A stretch of 61,101 nucleotides of DNA from positions 1 through 61,101 of the forward strand of contig CALMZV010000029.1 of assembly GCA_937870755.1 (NCBI GenBank). Direction: 5' to 3'. Positions 18,637 to 28,279 of this stretch are shown here, in pieces; the first letter of the stretch is position 1; every line of letters starts with the position of its first letter. The DNA comes from an uncultured Methylocystaceae bacterium. Its GTDB lineage: Bacteria > Pseudomonadota > Alphaproteobacteria > Rhizobiales > Beijerinckiaceae. Under the pieces are notes generated by a model. That model had not been told where the DNA came from, made no database searches, and saw only the letters and a list, made by a program, of their open reading frames with translations. The position numbers and the translations under genes were made by a program.

Positions 18637-19509
18637 TCAGCCCTTGGCGGGGGGCGCGATCCTGTCCTGCGTCTTCGTCTCGAAGTCGCTGGCGTCGTGG
18701 CGCTCGTGCAATTGCTGCGAGGGATCGCCGAACGTGCGGTTGACCATGCGGCCGCGCTTGACCGCCGGCCGCGCGTTGATCGTCTCGGTCCAGCGCTGCA
18801 CGTTCCTGTAGTCCTGCACCTGCAGGAATTCCCCGGCCTCGTAGAGGCGGCCCTGCGCGAGTTGGCCGTACCACGGCCAGACCGCCATGTCGGCGATCGA
18901 ATAGTCCTTGCCGCCGAGGAACTCGGTTTCCGCGAGCCTGCGGTCGAGCACGTCGAGCTGGCGTTTGGCCTCCATCGCGAAACGGTCGATGGCGTATTCG
19001 ATCTTCATCGGCGCATAGGCGTAGAAATGGCCGAAGCCGCCGCCCAGATACGGCGCGGAGCCCATCTGCCAGAACAGCCAGTTGAGGCATTCGGTGCGCC
19101 CGCGCACATCCTCCGGCAGGAAGGCCCCGAACTTCTCGGCGAGATAGAGCAGGATCGAGGCGGATTCGAACACGCGGATCGGCGGGTCGAAACCACGGTC
19201 GACGAGCGCGGGAATCTTCGAGTTCGGATTGGCCTTCACGAAGCCCGAACCGAACTGATCGCCCTCGCCGATGTTGATGAGCCATGCGTCGTATTCGGCG
19301 CCCGCGTGGCCGGTCGCCAGCAACTCCTCCAGCATGATCGTCACCTTCACGCCGTTGGGCGTGCCGAGCGAGTAAAGCTGCAGCGGGTGTTTGCCGACCG
19401 GCAGATCCCTGTCGTGCGTGGGCCCCGCGATCGGCCGGTTGATGTTGGCGAAACGGCCGCCGGTCCCCTTGTTCCAGACCCAGACTTTGGGCGGCGTGTA
19501 TTCGGTCAT
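18637..19509 (-). CDS. yghU: Glutathione transferase of the YghU type
   Basis: A 290-aa glutathione S-transferase-fold protein that matches YghU, a disulfide-bond reductase of the nu class. It begins YTPPKVWVWNKGTGGRFANI, has LYSLGTPNGVKVTIMLEEL at the start of the thioredoxin-like domain and PNSKIPALVDRG with the cis-proline, then FESASILLYLAEKFG. In the C-terminal helical domain it has GHFYAYAP and DYSIADMAVWPWYG. The ATG has GGGAGAA about 5 bases upstream. It lies between mutA and the zinc-phospholipase-like gene on the same strand, with the latter starting 6 bases on. Confidence 0.92.
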   Translation of the reverse strand: MTEYTPPKVWVWNKGTGGRFANINRPIAGPTHDRDLPVGKHPLQLYSLGTPNGVKVTIMLEELLATGHAGAEYDAWLINIGEGDQFGSGFVKANPNSKIPALVDRGFDPPIRVFESASILLYLAEKFGAFLPEDVRGRTECLNWLFWQMGSAPYLGGGFGHFYAYAPMKIEYAIDRFAMEAKRQLDVLDRRLAETEFLGGKDYSIADMAVWPWYGQLAQGRLYEAGEFLQVQDYRNVQRWTETINARPAVKRGRMVNRTFGDPSQQLHERHDASDFETKTQDRIAPPAKG

Positions 19510-19603
19510 GGCGTTTCTCCCGGCGCGCGTTTCGCGCGATGTTAGCGCGCGTCGCGGAAATTGCACGGGGGCGGCCTCACCGCCGGACGCGCCGGGCGCC
19601 GGT

Positions 19604-21418
19604 TCAACCCAGCGCCGCCCATGCGCGGTCGAGCGCGGCCAGCACATCGCCGCCGGCGAACACGAAATCGGTCGCGCCGGCTTCTTTCAAGGGCGCTTCG
19701 AGTTCGCCCGGACGGCCGGCGAGGATGATTCCCGTCGCCCCTTTCGCCTTCAGCGCTGTGGCGGCGGCGACCGCGTGCTCCGCGTAGAGGGCGTCGGAGG
19801 AGCAGATGCAGGCGAGTTTCGCGCCAGAAGCCGCGAACGCCTCGGCGGCTTCGGCCGGCGAAGCAAAGCCCTCGCTGCCGATCGCCTCGATGCCGCCGGC
19901 CTCGAAAAAGTTCTTCGCGAAGGTCGCGCGCGCGTTGAACGCCGCGATCGGTCCGAGATTGGCCAGAAACACTTTCGGCCGCGCGCCCTTGACCGCGCGC
20001 GCGTCGGACCTGTCGCGCAGCGCCTCGAAATCCTCCGCCAGCCGGTGCGGCGCGAAGAGGCCCGACGGCCTGTCGGCCGGCGCCGGCATGAGCACGGAGG
20101 CCGGCTGTTCGGAAATGTCGGGAAACTCGCTCGCCCCGGTCAGCGGGTCCTTGCGGCGCGCGACGTTCTTCGCGCGTTCGGCGCGCACGGCGGCGATTTC
20201 GGCGCCCAGCGCGTCGCGTGCGGCGAGAACGCCGCCGGCCTTCTCGTGGTTCTGGAACAGCGCCCACGCCTTTTCGCACAGCGCGTCGGTCAACGCCTCG
20301 AACCCGCCGGCGCCAGCGGTGGGGTCGGCCACCTTGTCGAGATTGGATTCTTCCAGAAGCACCAGTTGCGTGTTGCGCGCGGCGCGGCGCGCGAATTCGT
20401 CCGGCAGGCCGATCGCCTGCGTGAACGGCAGAACCGACACGCGGTCCGCCCCGCCGACGGCCGCGGAAAACACCGCCACCGTCACGCGCAGCATGTTCAC
20501 GTAAGGGTCGCGGCGCGTCAGCATACGCCAGGCGGTCTCGGCATGGACGAGCGCGGGAACGGGGGCAAGGCCGCACGCTTCCTCCACGCGCGCCCACAGG
20601 CGGCGCAGCGCGCGCAGTTTGGCGACGCCCAGAAACTCGTCGCCGTCGATGGCGATGCGGAACGCGATGGCGCGGCGCGCGGCGTCGAGCGACAGACCGT
20701 TCGCCTCCAGTGCGCGCAACATGGCGACCGCCGCGCCGAGCGCATAGGCGAGTTCCTGCGCCTCCGCTCCGCCGGCGGCGTGCACGAACCGCGCATCGGC
20801 GACCGCGAACGGCCCCCTGAACCCGACGGCGGCGAGGGTCCTCACCGTTTCGGCGAAATGCGGGCCGATGTCGGCGAAGGACGCCTTCACCGCGCCGCGC
20901 ATGACGGCGCCGACGGGATCGAGCCCGAAGGAAATGGCGGTGGTCTTCGGATCGAGTTTGCGGTCGGCGACGATCCCGGCGAGCGCGTCCGCCGCCTCGC
21001 GGCCATGGCCGGGCGCATCGATCTCGAGCGCGATGCCGAAGTCGAGATGCACGTTCTCCAGCGCGCGGGCGAGGTCGGCCGGGCTTTTCAGCCCGAAACC
21101 GCAGGCGCCGGCCGACCCGGCGAACACGACCTGAAGGCCGCTCGCGCCGTTTTCGAGATCGGCCAGCGCGAGCGCGTTGGCCTCGGCCGCGTCGGGATGG
21201 TCGAGCCGCCCGAGGATCGCCCAGGCGCCTTCGCGCGCGCGCGCCGGCTGGGCGGTCGCGCCGGCCGGGCGGTAGAGCGGGCGGATCGGAATGCCGTCGT
21301 ACGTGCGGGAGTTCAGCTTTTCGAGCGGCTGGCCCTTCAGCGCCGCGCTCGCCAGTTCGCGCCAGCGCGCCTCCTCGACAGGCGGAAAAGCAGCGGCGAA
21401 AGGTAGATCCTGCATCAT
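19604..21418 (-). CDS. mutA: Methylmalonyl-CoA mutase, small subunit
   Basis: A 604-aa homologue of the mutase barrel that pairs with MutB as the non-catalytic subunit. ALKGQPLEKLNSRTYDGI, then IRPLYRPA, marks the N-terminus of the barrel, and NTQLVLLEESNLDKVADP is the usual substrate-binding region. The C-terminal cobalamin-like domain has lost the DxHxxG cobalt-ligating motif (ICSSDALYAEHA is at the expected place), as expected for this subunit. The ATG at 21418 (MMQDLPF) was chosen because CAGGGAC lies just upstream. It is probably in one transcript with the hydrolase gene upstream and yghU downstream. Confidence 0.93.
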   Translation of the reverse strand: MMQDLPFAAAFPPVEEARWRELASAALKGQPLEKLNSRTYDGIPIRPLYRPAGATAQPARAREGAWAILGRLDHPDAAEANALALADLENGASGLQVVFAGSAGACGFGLKSPADLARALENVHLDFGIALEIDAPGHGREAADALAGIVADRKLDPKTTAISFGLDPVGAVMRGAVKASFADIGPHFAETVRTLAAVGFRGPFAVADARFVHAAGGAEAQELAYALGAAVAMLRALEANGLSLDAARRAIAFRIAIDGDEFLGVAKLRALRRLWARVEEACGLAPVPALVHAETAWRMLTRRDPYVNMLRVTVAVFSAAVGGADRVSVLPFTQAIGLPDEFARRAARNTQLVLLEESNLDKVADPTAGAGGFEALTDALCEKAWALFQNHEKAGGVLAARDALGAEIAAVRAERAKNVARRKDPLTGASEFPDISEQPASVLMPAPADRPSGLFAPHRLAEDFEALRDRSDARAVKGARPKVFLANLGPIAAFNARATFAKNFFEAGGIEAIGSEGFASPAEAAEAFAASGAKLACICSSDALYAEHAVAAATALKAKGATGIILAGRPGELEAPLKEAGATDFVFAGGDVLAALDRAWAALG

Positions 21419-21504
21419 CGGTCCCTGACCCAAAATTTGCGCGCCCCTTTTTGCACAAGAGAAACGCACTGGCTACCGGGCGCGCGCGGCGGCCGCGCGG
21501 GCGC

Positions 21505-22422
21505 TCACGCGAGACGGTATTCCGTCTCCGCCGTCAGCGGCCCGCCCGCGATCACCACCCCGCGGTCCACCAGATCCTCGATATGGGCGAGCATCGAAAG
21601 GCCGGCCGCCTTGGTGAGGCGCGGGTCCAGCCCCTCGTAGATGCGCGCGACCATGTCGGGAATGGTCCGGTCGCCGGCCTGCAGGCGGCCCAGAATGGCG
21701 GCCTCGCGCTGGCGGCGGTGATGCGACAGGGCGCGCATGTAGCGCTGCGGGTCGCTCACCGGGCCGCCGTGGCCCGGCCAGAACACCACGTCGTCGCGCG
21801 CGCGCAGCTTGTCGAGCGAGGCCATATAGTCGCGCATGGAGCCGTCGGGCGGGGCGACGATGGAGGTGGACCACGCCATCACATGATCGGCGGAAAAGAC
21901 CGCGCGCTCCTGCGCCAGCGCGAACGCCAGATGGTTGGCGGCGTGTCCGGGCGTGGCCAGCGCGGTGAGCGTGTAGGTGTCGTTCTCCACCGTATCGCCG
22001 TCCCCGAGGACGCGCGCGGGCGCATAGTCCGTGTCGTGCGAGGAATCGAGGCCGCTCTGCGCGCCGGGCTTCGGCGAAAACGGCGCGCAGCCGACGACCG
22101 GCGCGCCGGTGCGTTCGGCGAGCCGGCGGGCGCCCGGCGAATGGTCGAGATGCGTGTGGCTGACGACGATATGGGCGATGCGCTCGCCCTTCAGCGCGGC
22201 CAGAATCGCCGCGATGTGGCTTTCGTTCTCGCGGCCGGGGTCGATGACCGCCACCTCGCCCCGGCCCACGATGTAGGTGCAGGTGCCGGTAAAGGTGAAG
22301 GGGCCGGGATTGTCCTCCACGATGCGCCGCACGCGGGGCGACACCTGCACGACCTCGCCGGCCTTCTGGTCGAAATGCGTCGCGTGGACGAGCTTGTCGT
22401 CGGCCTGATCGTTCGTCGCCAT
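21505..22422 (-). CDS. Metallo-beta-lactamase-fold hydrolase (LACTB2-like)
   Basis: A 305-aa metallo-beta-lactamase-fold hydrolase. Metal ligands are in VVSHTHLDHSPGARRL (HxHxDH), ATPGHAANHLAF, FSADHVM and WPGHGGPV. The C-terminal helical extension with HHRRQREAAIL resembles LACTB2 and related proteins, which cleave esters or RNA. GGAGGAACG precedes the ATG. It lies upstream of mutA on the same strand with 86 bases between. A role in CoA-ester or glutathione chemistry is possible from the neighbourhood but is not shown. Confidence 0.88.
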   Translation of the reverse strand: MATNDQADDKLVHATHFDQKAGEVVQVSPRVRRIVEDNPGPFTFTGTCTYIVGRGEVAVIDPGRENESHIAAILAALKGERIAHIVVSHTHLDHSPGARRLAERTGAPVVGCAPFSPKPGAQSGLDSSHDTDYAPARVLGDGDTVENDTYTLTALATPGHAANHLAFALAQERAVFSADHVMAWSTSIVAPPDGSMRDYMASLDKLRARDDVVFWPGHGGPVSDPQRYMRALSHHRRQREAAILGRLQAGDRTIPDMVARIYEGLDPRLTKAAGLSMLAHIEDLVDRGVVIAGGPLTAETEYRLA

Positions 22423-22499
22423 CGTTCCTCCCGTTTCCGGACTGAATCGGGCGCGGACGATGTGTTGTCAATGGCGCGGACGCGGCCGCGCCGATCTCC

Positions 22500-22712
22500 T
22501 CAGGCGGCGATCATCGGGCTTGCGAGCCGGTCGGCGGCCGCCAGCGCGGTGGCCTGCGCCGCCTCGAAGGAAGGCGCGTCGCGCGACTCGGCGCCTGCAA
22601 GCGACCAGCGCCAGCAGCCGTCCAGGCCCCACACGCGGCCGACCCGCTTGCCGTCGCCCGCCACGATCCAGAAAAGACTATGCGCATTGGCTGCGCGCAC
22701 CAGTCTCGCCAC
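22500..22712 (-). CDS. Small hypothetical protein
   Basis: A 70-aa protein starting at a GTG with a strong AAGGAGG site 5 bases upstream. The sequence is tryptophan-rich for its size (FWIVAG, RVWGL, GCWRWSL), suggesting a small beta-sheet, followed by an alanine-rich helix (FEAAQATALAAADRLA). I do not recognise the family. The ribosome-binding site is the best evidence that it is translated. It precedes the metallo-hydrolase gene on the same strand by about 77 bases. Confidence 0.6.
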   Translation of the reverse strand: MARLVRAANAHSLFWIVAGDGKRVGRVWGLDGCWRWSLAGAESRDAPSFEAAQATALAAADRLASPMIAA

Positions 22713-22868
22713 GGCCGCCTCCTTCGCTGCGCCGGGGATTCGTCGGTCCGGCGCGGTCCAAACCTAGTCAGGGAAGGTTACGGCCTGCTATGCGACCTGC
22801 TGGCGCAGCCGATTAACGCGCGTTGACCTTGACGGCGCGTAAGCAAAAAAGCGCGGGAGGAAGCTTTC

Positions 22869-23267
22869 TTGAGCGAGAAAATCTTCGGATCCACCCTGCC
22901 CTTCATCGCCCATTGCGGCATCAGGCCGCTGGAGCGCGGCCAGGGCCGGGCGCGGCTCACCGTGCGGCTGGAGCCGCACCATCTCAACAATTCCGGCGTG
23001 GGCCACGGCGGATTGGTGATGACGCTTCTGGACGTATCGATGGCGAGCGCGGCGGGTTCGGCCACCGGCACGAATGTCGTGACCGTGGACATGCAGACCG
23101 CCTTCCTCGCGCCGGCGACCGGCGTGCTCACCAGCGAGGCGAAGGTGGTGCGCGCCGGCAAATCGATCGTGTTCGTGGAAGGACAGATCACCAACGACAG
23201 GGGCGACCTCGTCGCCAAAGCGACCTGTGTCTGCAAGGCGGTGAAAGGCCAGGCTGGCGACGGCTGA
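22869..23267 (+). CDS. PaaI family hot-dog thioesterase
   Basis: A 132-aa hot-dog-fold acyl-CoA thioesterase. The motif HHLNNSGVGHGGLVMTLLDVSM is the PaaI-type active-site helix (the HGG segment and the following aspartate). VDMQTAFLAPATGVLTSEA and VFVEGQITNDRGDLVAKAT complete the fold. The start is a TTG with GGGAGGAAG about 8 bases upstream. It heads a plus-strand run with meaB, the pyroglutamyl-peptidase-like gene and terC, 45 bases before meaB. It may release CoA from side products of the methylmalonyl/propionyl pathway; that is inference from position. Confidence 0.88.
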   Translation: MSEKIFGSTLPFIAHCGIRPLERGQGRARLTVRLEPHHLNNSGVGHGGLVMTLLDVSMASAAGSATGTNVVTVDMQTAFLAPATGVLTSEAKVVRAGKSIVFVEGQITNDRGDLVAKATCVCKAVKGQAGDG

Positions 23268-23312
23268 AGCCCCGCGCGCTTTTTTCTCGCCGCTCTTGTA
23301 TAAGCCGCGCCG

Positions 23313-24299
23313 ATGACCCGCCCCGCCCCCACTCCCGCCGATCTCGCGACCCGTGTCCTTGCCGGCGACCGCGCCGCGCTCGCGCGCGCCATCACGCTCA
23401 TCGAGAGCCGGCGCGCCGACCACCGGGCGCAGGCGGGCGCGCTGTTGCAGCGCCTGCTGCCGCATACCGGCAAGGCCCTGCGGGTGGGCGTGACCGGCGT
23501 GCCTGGGGTCGGCAAGTCCACCACCATCGACACGCTCGGCTCCAATCTCACCGCCGCCGGCCACAGGGTGGCCGTATTGGCGGTCGATCCGTCGTCCTCG
23601 CGCACGGGCGGCTCGATCCTCGGCGACAAGACGCGCATGGCGCGGCTGGCGGTGGACCGCAACGCCTTCATCCGGCCATCACCTTCGGCGGGCACGCTCG
23701 GGGGCGTGGGCGCGCGCACGCGCGAGACGATGCTGGTGTGCGAGGCGGCGGGGTTCGACGTGATCCTGGTCGAGACGGTCGGCATCGGCCAGTCGGAGAC
23801 GGTCGTGGCGGACATGACGGATTTCTTTCTGGTGCTGATGCTGCCGGGCGCCGGCGACGAGCTGCAAGGCATCAAGAAGGGCGTGCTGGAGCTCGCCGAC
23901 ATGATCGCGGTCAACAAGTCCGACGGCGCCAACCGCACGCGGGCGGAAGCGGCGGCCGCCGAATACAAGGCCGCGCTGCACATATTGCAGCCGTCGTCCT
24001 CCGCCTGGTCGCCGCCGGTGGTGCTGATTTCGGGCCTCGCCAACGAGGGGCTGGACGCGATGTGGGCGCATGTGGTCGACCATCGCGGCAGGACGGAGGC
24101 CTCCGGCGAATTCGCCGCCAAACGTTCGCAGCAGCAGGTGAAATGGATGTGGTCGATGCTGGAGGAGCGGTTGCGCGCGCGGCTGCGCACCGATCCGGCG
24201 GTGAAGGCGCGCCTGCCACAGATCGAAAAGGCGGTCGCCGCCGGCGCGCTCGCTCCCACGCTGGCGGTCGACGAGATCGCCGGCCTGATCGGCGTGTGA
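23313..24299 (+). CDS. meaB: Methylmalonyl-CoA mutase-associated GTPase MeaB
   Basis: A 328-aa G3E-family GTPase that guards methylmalonyl-CoA mutase, gating loading of adenosylcobalamin and removal of damaged cofactor. Walker A is GVPGVGKST (residues 62-70). LAVDPSSSRTGGSILGDKTR and FIRPSPSAGTLGGVGARTRE are MeaB hallmarks. DVILVETVGIGQSE is the G3 region and VNKSDGANR the guanine-specificity motif. Length is normal. Its stop shares a base with the next gene's start (TGATG). It lies 2-8 kb from the mutA and mutB genes, on the opposite strand. Confidence 0.96.
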   Translation: MTRPAPTPADLATRVLAGDRAALARAITLIESRRADHRAQAGALLQRLLPHTGKALRVGVTGVPGVGKSTTIDTLGSNLTAAGHRVAVLAVDPSSSRTGGSILGDKTRMARLAVDRNAFIRPSPSAGTLGGVGARTRETMLVCEAAGFDVILVETVGIGQSETVVADMTDFFLVLMLPGAGDELQGIKKGVLELADMIAVNKSDGANRTRAEAAAAEYKAALHILQPSSSAWSPPVVLISGLANEGLDAMWAHVVDHRGRTEASGEFAAKRSQQQVKWMWSMLEERLRARLRTDPAVKARLPQIEKAVAAGALAPTLAVDEIAGLIGV

Positions 24300-24889
24300 T
24301 GCGCACGCTGCTCGTCACCGCCTTCGGCGCCTTTCCCGGCGCCGCGTTCAATCCGAGCGCGGAGGTCGTACGGCGCCTGGAAGGCTCGGCGCGCGCCTTC
24401 GCGCGGGCGGGCGTGCGCCTGCGCACCGGCGTGCTGCCGGTCGTCCACGACATCGCGCCCGCGCTCGAAGAGATCGTCGCGCACACGCAGCCGGACGCCG
24501 TGCTCCACATCGGCGTCGCGGCCGGGCGCACGCGCGCGAGCGTGGAGACGCGCGCGCGCAATCGCGTTTCGATGCTGCGGCCGGACGCGCGCGGGCGCTA
24601 TCCGGCGCGCGCCACGCTCGCGGCCGGGCGGGCGCATACGGCGCGCACGACATGGAACGCGCGCAGGTTCGTCGCCGCGCTGCGGCGCGAGCGCATTCAG
24701 GCCCGGCTATCGGTCGATGCAGGCGACTACGTCTGCAACGCCGTCCTGTGGACATCGCTGCGCGCTTTCGCAATTCCGACCGTATTCCTCCATATTCCGC
24801 GCGCCCGGCGACTCGCGCCGGCGCGACTTGCGACGGCGCTCGCCCGCATTCTTCCGGGAATGACGGCGACATTGAATCGAGACCGATGA
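24299..24889 (+). CDS. pcp: Pyroglutamyl-peptidase I-like (C15) protein
   Basis: A 196-aa cysteine-peptidase-fold protein of the C15 family, which removes N-terminal pyroglutamate. The N-terminus LLVTAFGAFPGAAFNPS matches the family start. The likely triad is Glu83 (ASVETRARN), Cys146 (GDYVCNAVLW) and His165 (FLHIPRA). The region around Glu83 departs from the usual E-[KR]-[LIVC] signature, so activity is plausible but less certain. The ATG overlaps the meaB stop, and its own stop overlaps terC. Start choice rests on these overlaps and the family N-terminus. Confidence 0.8.
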   Translation: MRTLLVTAFGAFPGAAFNPSAEVVRRLEGSARAFARAGVRLRTGVLPVVHDIAPALEEIVAHTQPDAVLHIGVAAGRTRASVETRARNRVSMLRPDARGRYPARATLAAGRAHTARTTWNARRFVAALRRERIQARLSVDAGDYVCNAVLWTSLRAFAIPTVFLHIPRARRLAPARLATALARILPGMTATLNRDR

Positions 24890-25560
24890 CCGAATTTCTT
24901 TCCCTCTACGCCGTTCCCATTCTCCAGATCATCTGGATCGACATTCTGCTGTCGGGCGACAACGCGGTGATCATCGCGCTCGCCTGCCGCGAACTGCCGG
25001 AGCGGCAGCGCAAATGGGGCATCGTGCTCGGCGCGGGCGCGGCGGTGGCGCTGCGCATCCTTTTCATGATGATCGTGGTCCAGCTGCTGGCCCTGCCCTA
25101 TCTGAAGGTCTTCGGCGGGCTGCTGCTGCTCGTCATCGCCGTCAAGCTCGTCGTGGACGACAGCGAACTGGAGGATGTGCGCGCCAAGACGACGCTGTGG
25201 GGCGCGATCACCACCATCGCGCTGGCGGATGCGGCCATGTCGCTCGACAACGTGCTGGCGATCGCGGCCGCGGCGCGCGACCATTCGGGGCTGATCCTGT
25301 TCGGCGTGCTGCTGTCGATTCCGCTGGTGGTGTTCGGGGCCAATGTGGTGCTGAAAGTGCTCGACCGCTGGCCCATTCTGGTGTGGGCGGGCGCGGCGCT
25401 GCTGGGCTGGGTGGCCGGCGACATGATTGCGACCGATCCGCAGGTGGACGCATGGATCGGCCGCGTGCCGGACATCGCCATCAAACTCGTCACCACGGCG
25501 GCGGTGGTGGCGGTCGCCTTCATCATCGACCGGCGGCGGCTCAGGCAGGCGCTCGAGTAG
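24886..25560 (+). CDS. TerC family membrane protein
   Basis: A 224-aa inner-membrane protein of the TerC family, linked to metal (manganese) export. IWIDILLSGDNAVIIALA and TIALADAAMSLDNVLAIAAAA are the two paired acidic membrane motifs (GDNA and DxxxSLDN). Seven hydrophobic segments can be counted. The ATG overlaps the previous stop by 4 bases, so it is the last gene of the thioesterase-meaB-pcp-terC run. After the stop, CGGCC and GGCCG arms (25578-25593) could form a weak two-way terminator before the convergent DUF1499 gene. Confidence 0.92.
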   Translation: MTEFLSLYAVPILQIIWIDILLSGDNAVIIALACRELPERQRKWGIVLGAGAAVALRILFMMIVVQLLALPYLKVFGGLLLLVIAVKLVVDDSELEDVRAKTTLWGAITTIALADAAMSLDNVLAIAAAARDHSGLILFGVLLSIPLVVFGANVVLKVLDRWPILVWAGAALLGWVAGDMIATDPQVDAWIGRVPDIAIKLVTTAAVVAVAFIIDRRRLRQALE

Positions 25561-25599
25561 GCGCGCGTCAATCGTCGCGGCCGGGCGCGGCCGTTGCGC

Positions 25600-26376
25600 T
25601 CACCGCGCGTCGAGCTGGTCCTGCACGGCCTGCGCGAATTGCTCGATGCGCCGGGCGTTGGCGCCGAAATCGTTGCGCCCGTAGCGCGAGACCGAGCGCA
25701 CGTCGATCTTGGTCTGGCCGGCGAGCGGTTTGATGCGCACGGTCACGTCGTCGGGAAAGCCCATGACCAGTGAGCGGTCGATGGCGTCGATATGCCCGAG
25801 GCCGAGCCGGCCGCCGGGCGCCGACTGGTCGACGATGCGCCAGCCGCGCGCCTGCACGGCCTTCAGCACCAGCTGGTAGGCTTCGTCCGCATCGAGTTCG
25901 AGCAGGATCGCCTGCACGTCCGGATAGGCGGCGCGCTGGGCCTGGCGGATCGCGGGCGGCGGCGTCTGCGGCGTGCGGCCGCCGCGCGCCTCCAGCGCCT
26001 TCGGCTTCAGGGAGAATTGCGGCGGATCGACGAGATCGGTCGTCACGTCGTTGAGCACGGGCAAGCGCATCGCCTGCGCGGCGAGCCAGGCTGGATAGGC
26101 CAGAAAGGCGCACGAAAGCGCGACGCCCGCGAGCATCGCGCCGAGGCCGCGCCGGCCGGTGCGCCAGATGATGGCCGCGGCCGCGCCCGCGCAAATGAGC
26201 GAGGCGCAGGCGAGCACGATGGCCGAACCGAACACCGCGAGGCCGGAGGCGATGTCGACGGATTGCGTGCGCACGATGAGAAAGGCGACCGCCCCGACCG
26301 CGAGCGCGAACACGGCGAGGCGGCGGCTCCACACCGCCGCCTGCGATACGGGTTCCTCGACGATGGCTGTGCGCAT
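25600..26376 (-). CDS. DUF1499 membrane protein
   Basis: A 258-aa protein with three membrane helices near the N-terminus (about residues 19-36, 46-68 and 80-100), followed by a soluble domain that matches DUF1499 (VLNDVTTDLVDPP, AYPDVQAILLELDADEAY, VDVRSVSRYGRNDFGANA). DUF1499 proteins have no agreed function. The ATG is close to the membrane region and the length is usual. It lies downstream of the acyl-CoA ligase on the minus strand, but the 63-base gap leaves open whether they share a transcript. Confidence 0.88.
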   Translation of the reverse strand: MRTAIVEEPVSQAAVWSRRLAVFALAVGAVAFLIVRTQSVDIASGLAVFGSAIVLACASLICAGAAAAIIWRTGRRGLGAMLAGVALSCAFLAYPAWLAAQAMRLPVLNDVTTDLVDPPQFSLKPKALEARGGRTPQTPPPAIRQAQRAAYPDVQAILLELDADEAYQLVLKAVQARGWRIVDQSAPGGRLGLGHIDAIDRSLVMGFPDDVTVRIKPLAGQTKIDVRSVSRYGRNDFGANARRIEQFAQAVQDQLDAR

Positions 26377-26439
26377 GACGCCGTTGTGGAATGGCGGGCG
26401 CCAAAGGTCAAACCGCGACCTTCGGCCCCCGCGCCGGCG

Positions 26440-28065
<1,626 letters not shown>

Positions 28066-28129
28066 GTTCGTCTCTCCTTGCTGGCGGCGAAACGACGCGC
28101 CCCGAGTCCGCGCGGCCATCTGTTTCGCG

Positions 28130-28158
28130 TGTAGAAATCCGATTTTTGCGCTTCTACA
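28130..28158. promoter_or_regulatory. Inverted repeat TGTAGAA-N15-TTCTACA, candidate operator
   Basis: Seven-base perfect arms (28130-28136 and 28152-28158) are centred about 22 bp apart, two helical turns, in the gap between the acyl-CoA ligase and marR. The spacer is AT-rich (GATTTTTG), unlike the surrounding DNA. Position and symmetry suit binding of a dimeric regulator such as the MarR protein encoded alongside. Confidence 0.45.
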
Positions 28159-28208
28159 GGAGCCCCGCGCGCCCGTCCACGGGCCGAGCCCGCGACCGCG
28201 GGGCGAAA

Positions 28209-28236
28209 AACGGGTTTCCCTTTGGTTCAACCCGTT
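28209..28236. promoter_or_regulatory. Inverted repeat AACGGGTT-N12-AACCCGTT, candidate MarR operator
   Basis: Eight-base perfect arms (28209-28216 and 28229-28236) end 43 bases before the marR start codon. This is where a self-regulating MarR protein would block its own promoter. It is unrelated in sequence to the other inverted repeat in the same gap, so the two may bind different proteins. Confidence 0.5.
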
Positions 28237-28279
28237 CTAGCGTCTACCTTCGACTCAACGCGAGACAGGAGTGGGCGGT

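Noticed and set aside
17329-19545. Plus-strand open frame of 738 codons
   Set aside because: It lies opposite the zinc-phospholipase-like and yghU genes, both with strong motifs; the translation has no recognisable domain.
19604-21418. mutA as a second catalytic mutase or a damaged gene
   Set aside because: Loss of the DxHxxG motif is normal for the small subunit of the heterodimer, and the frame is intact.
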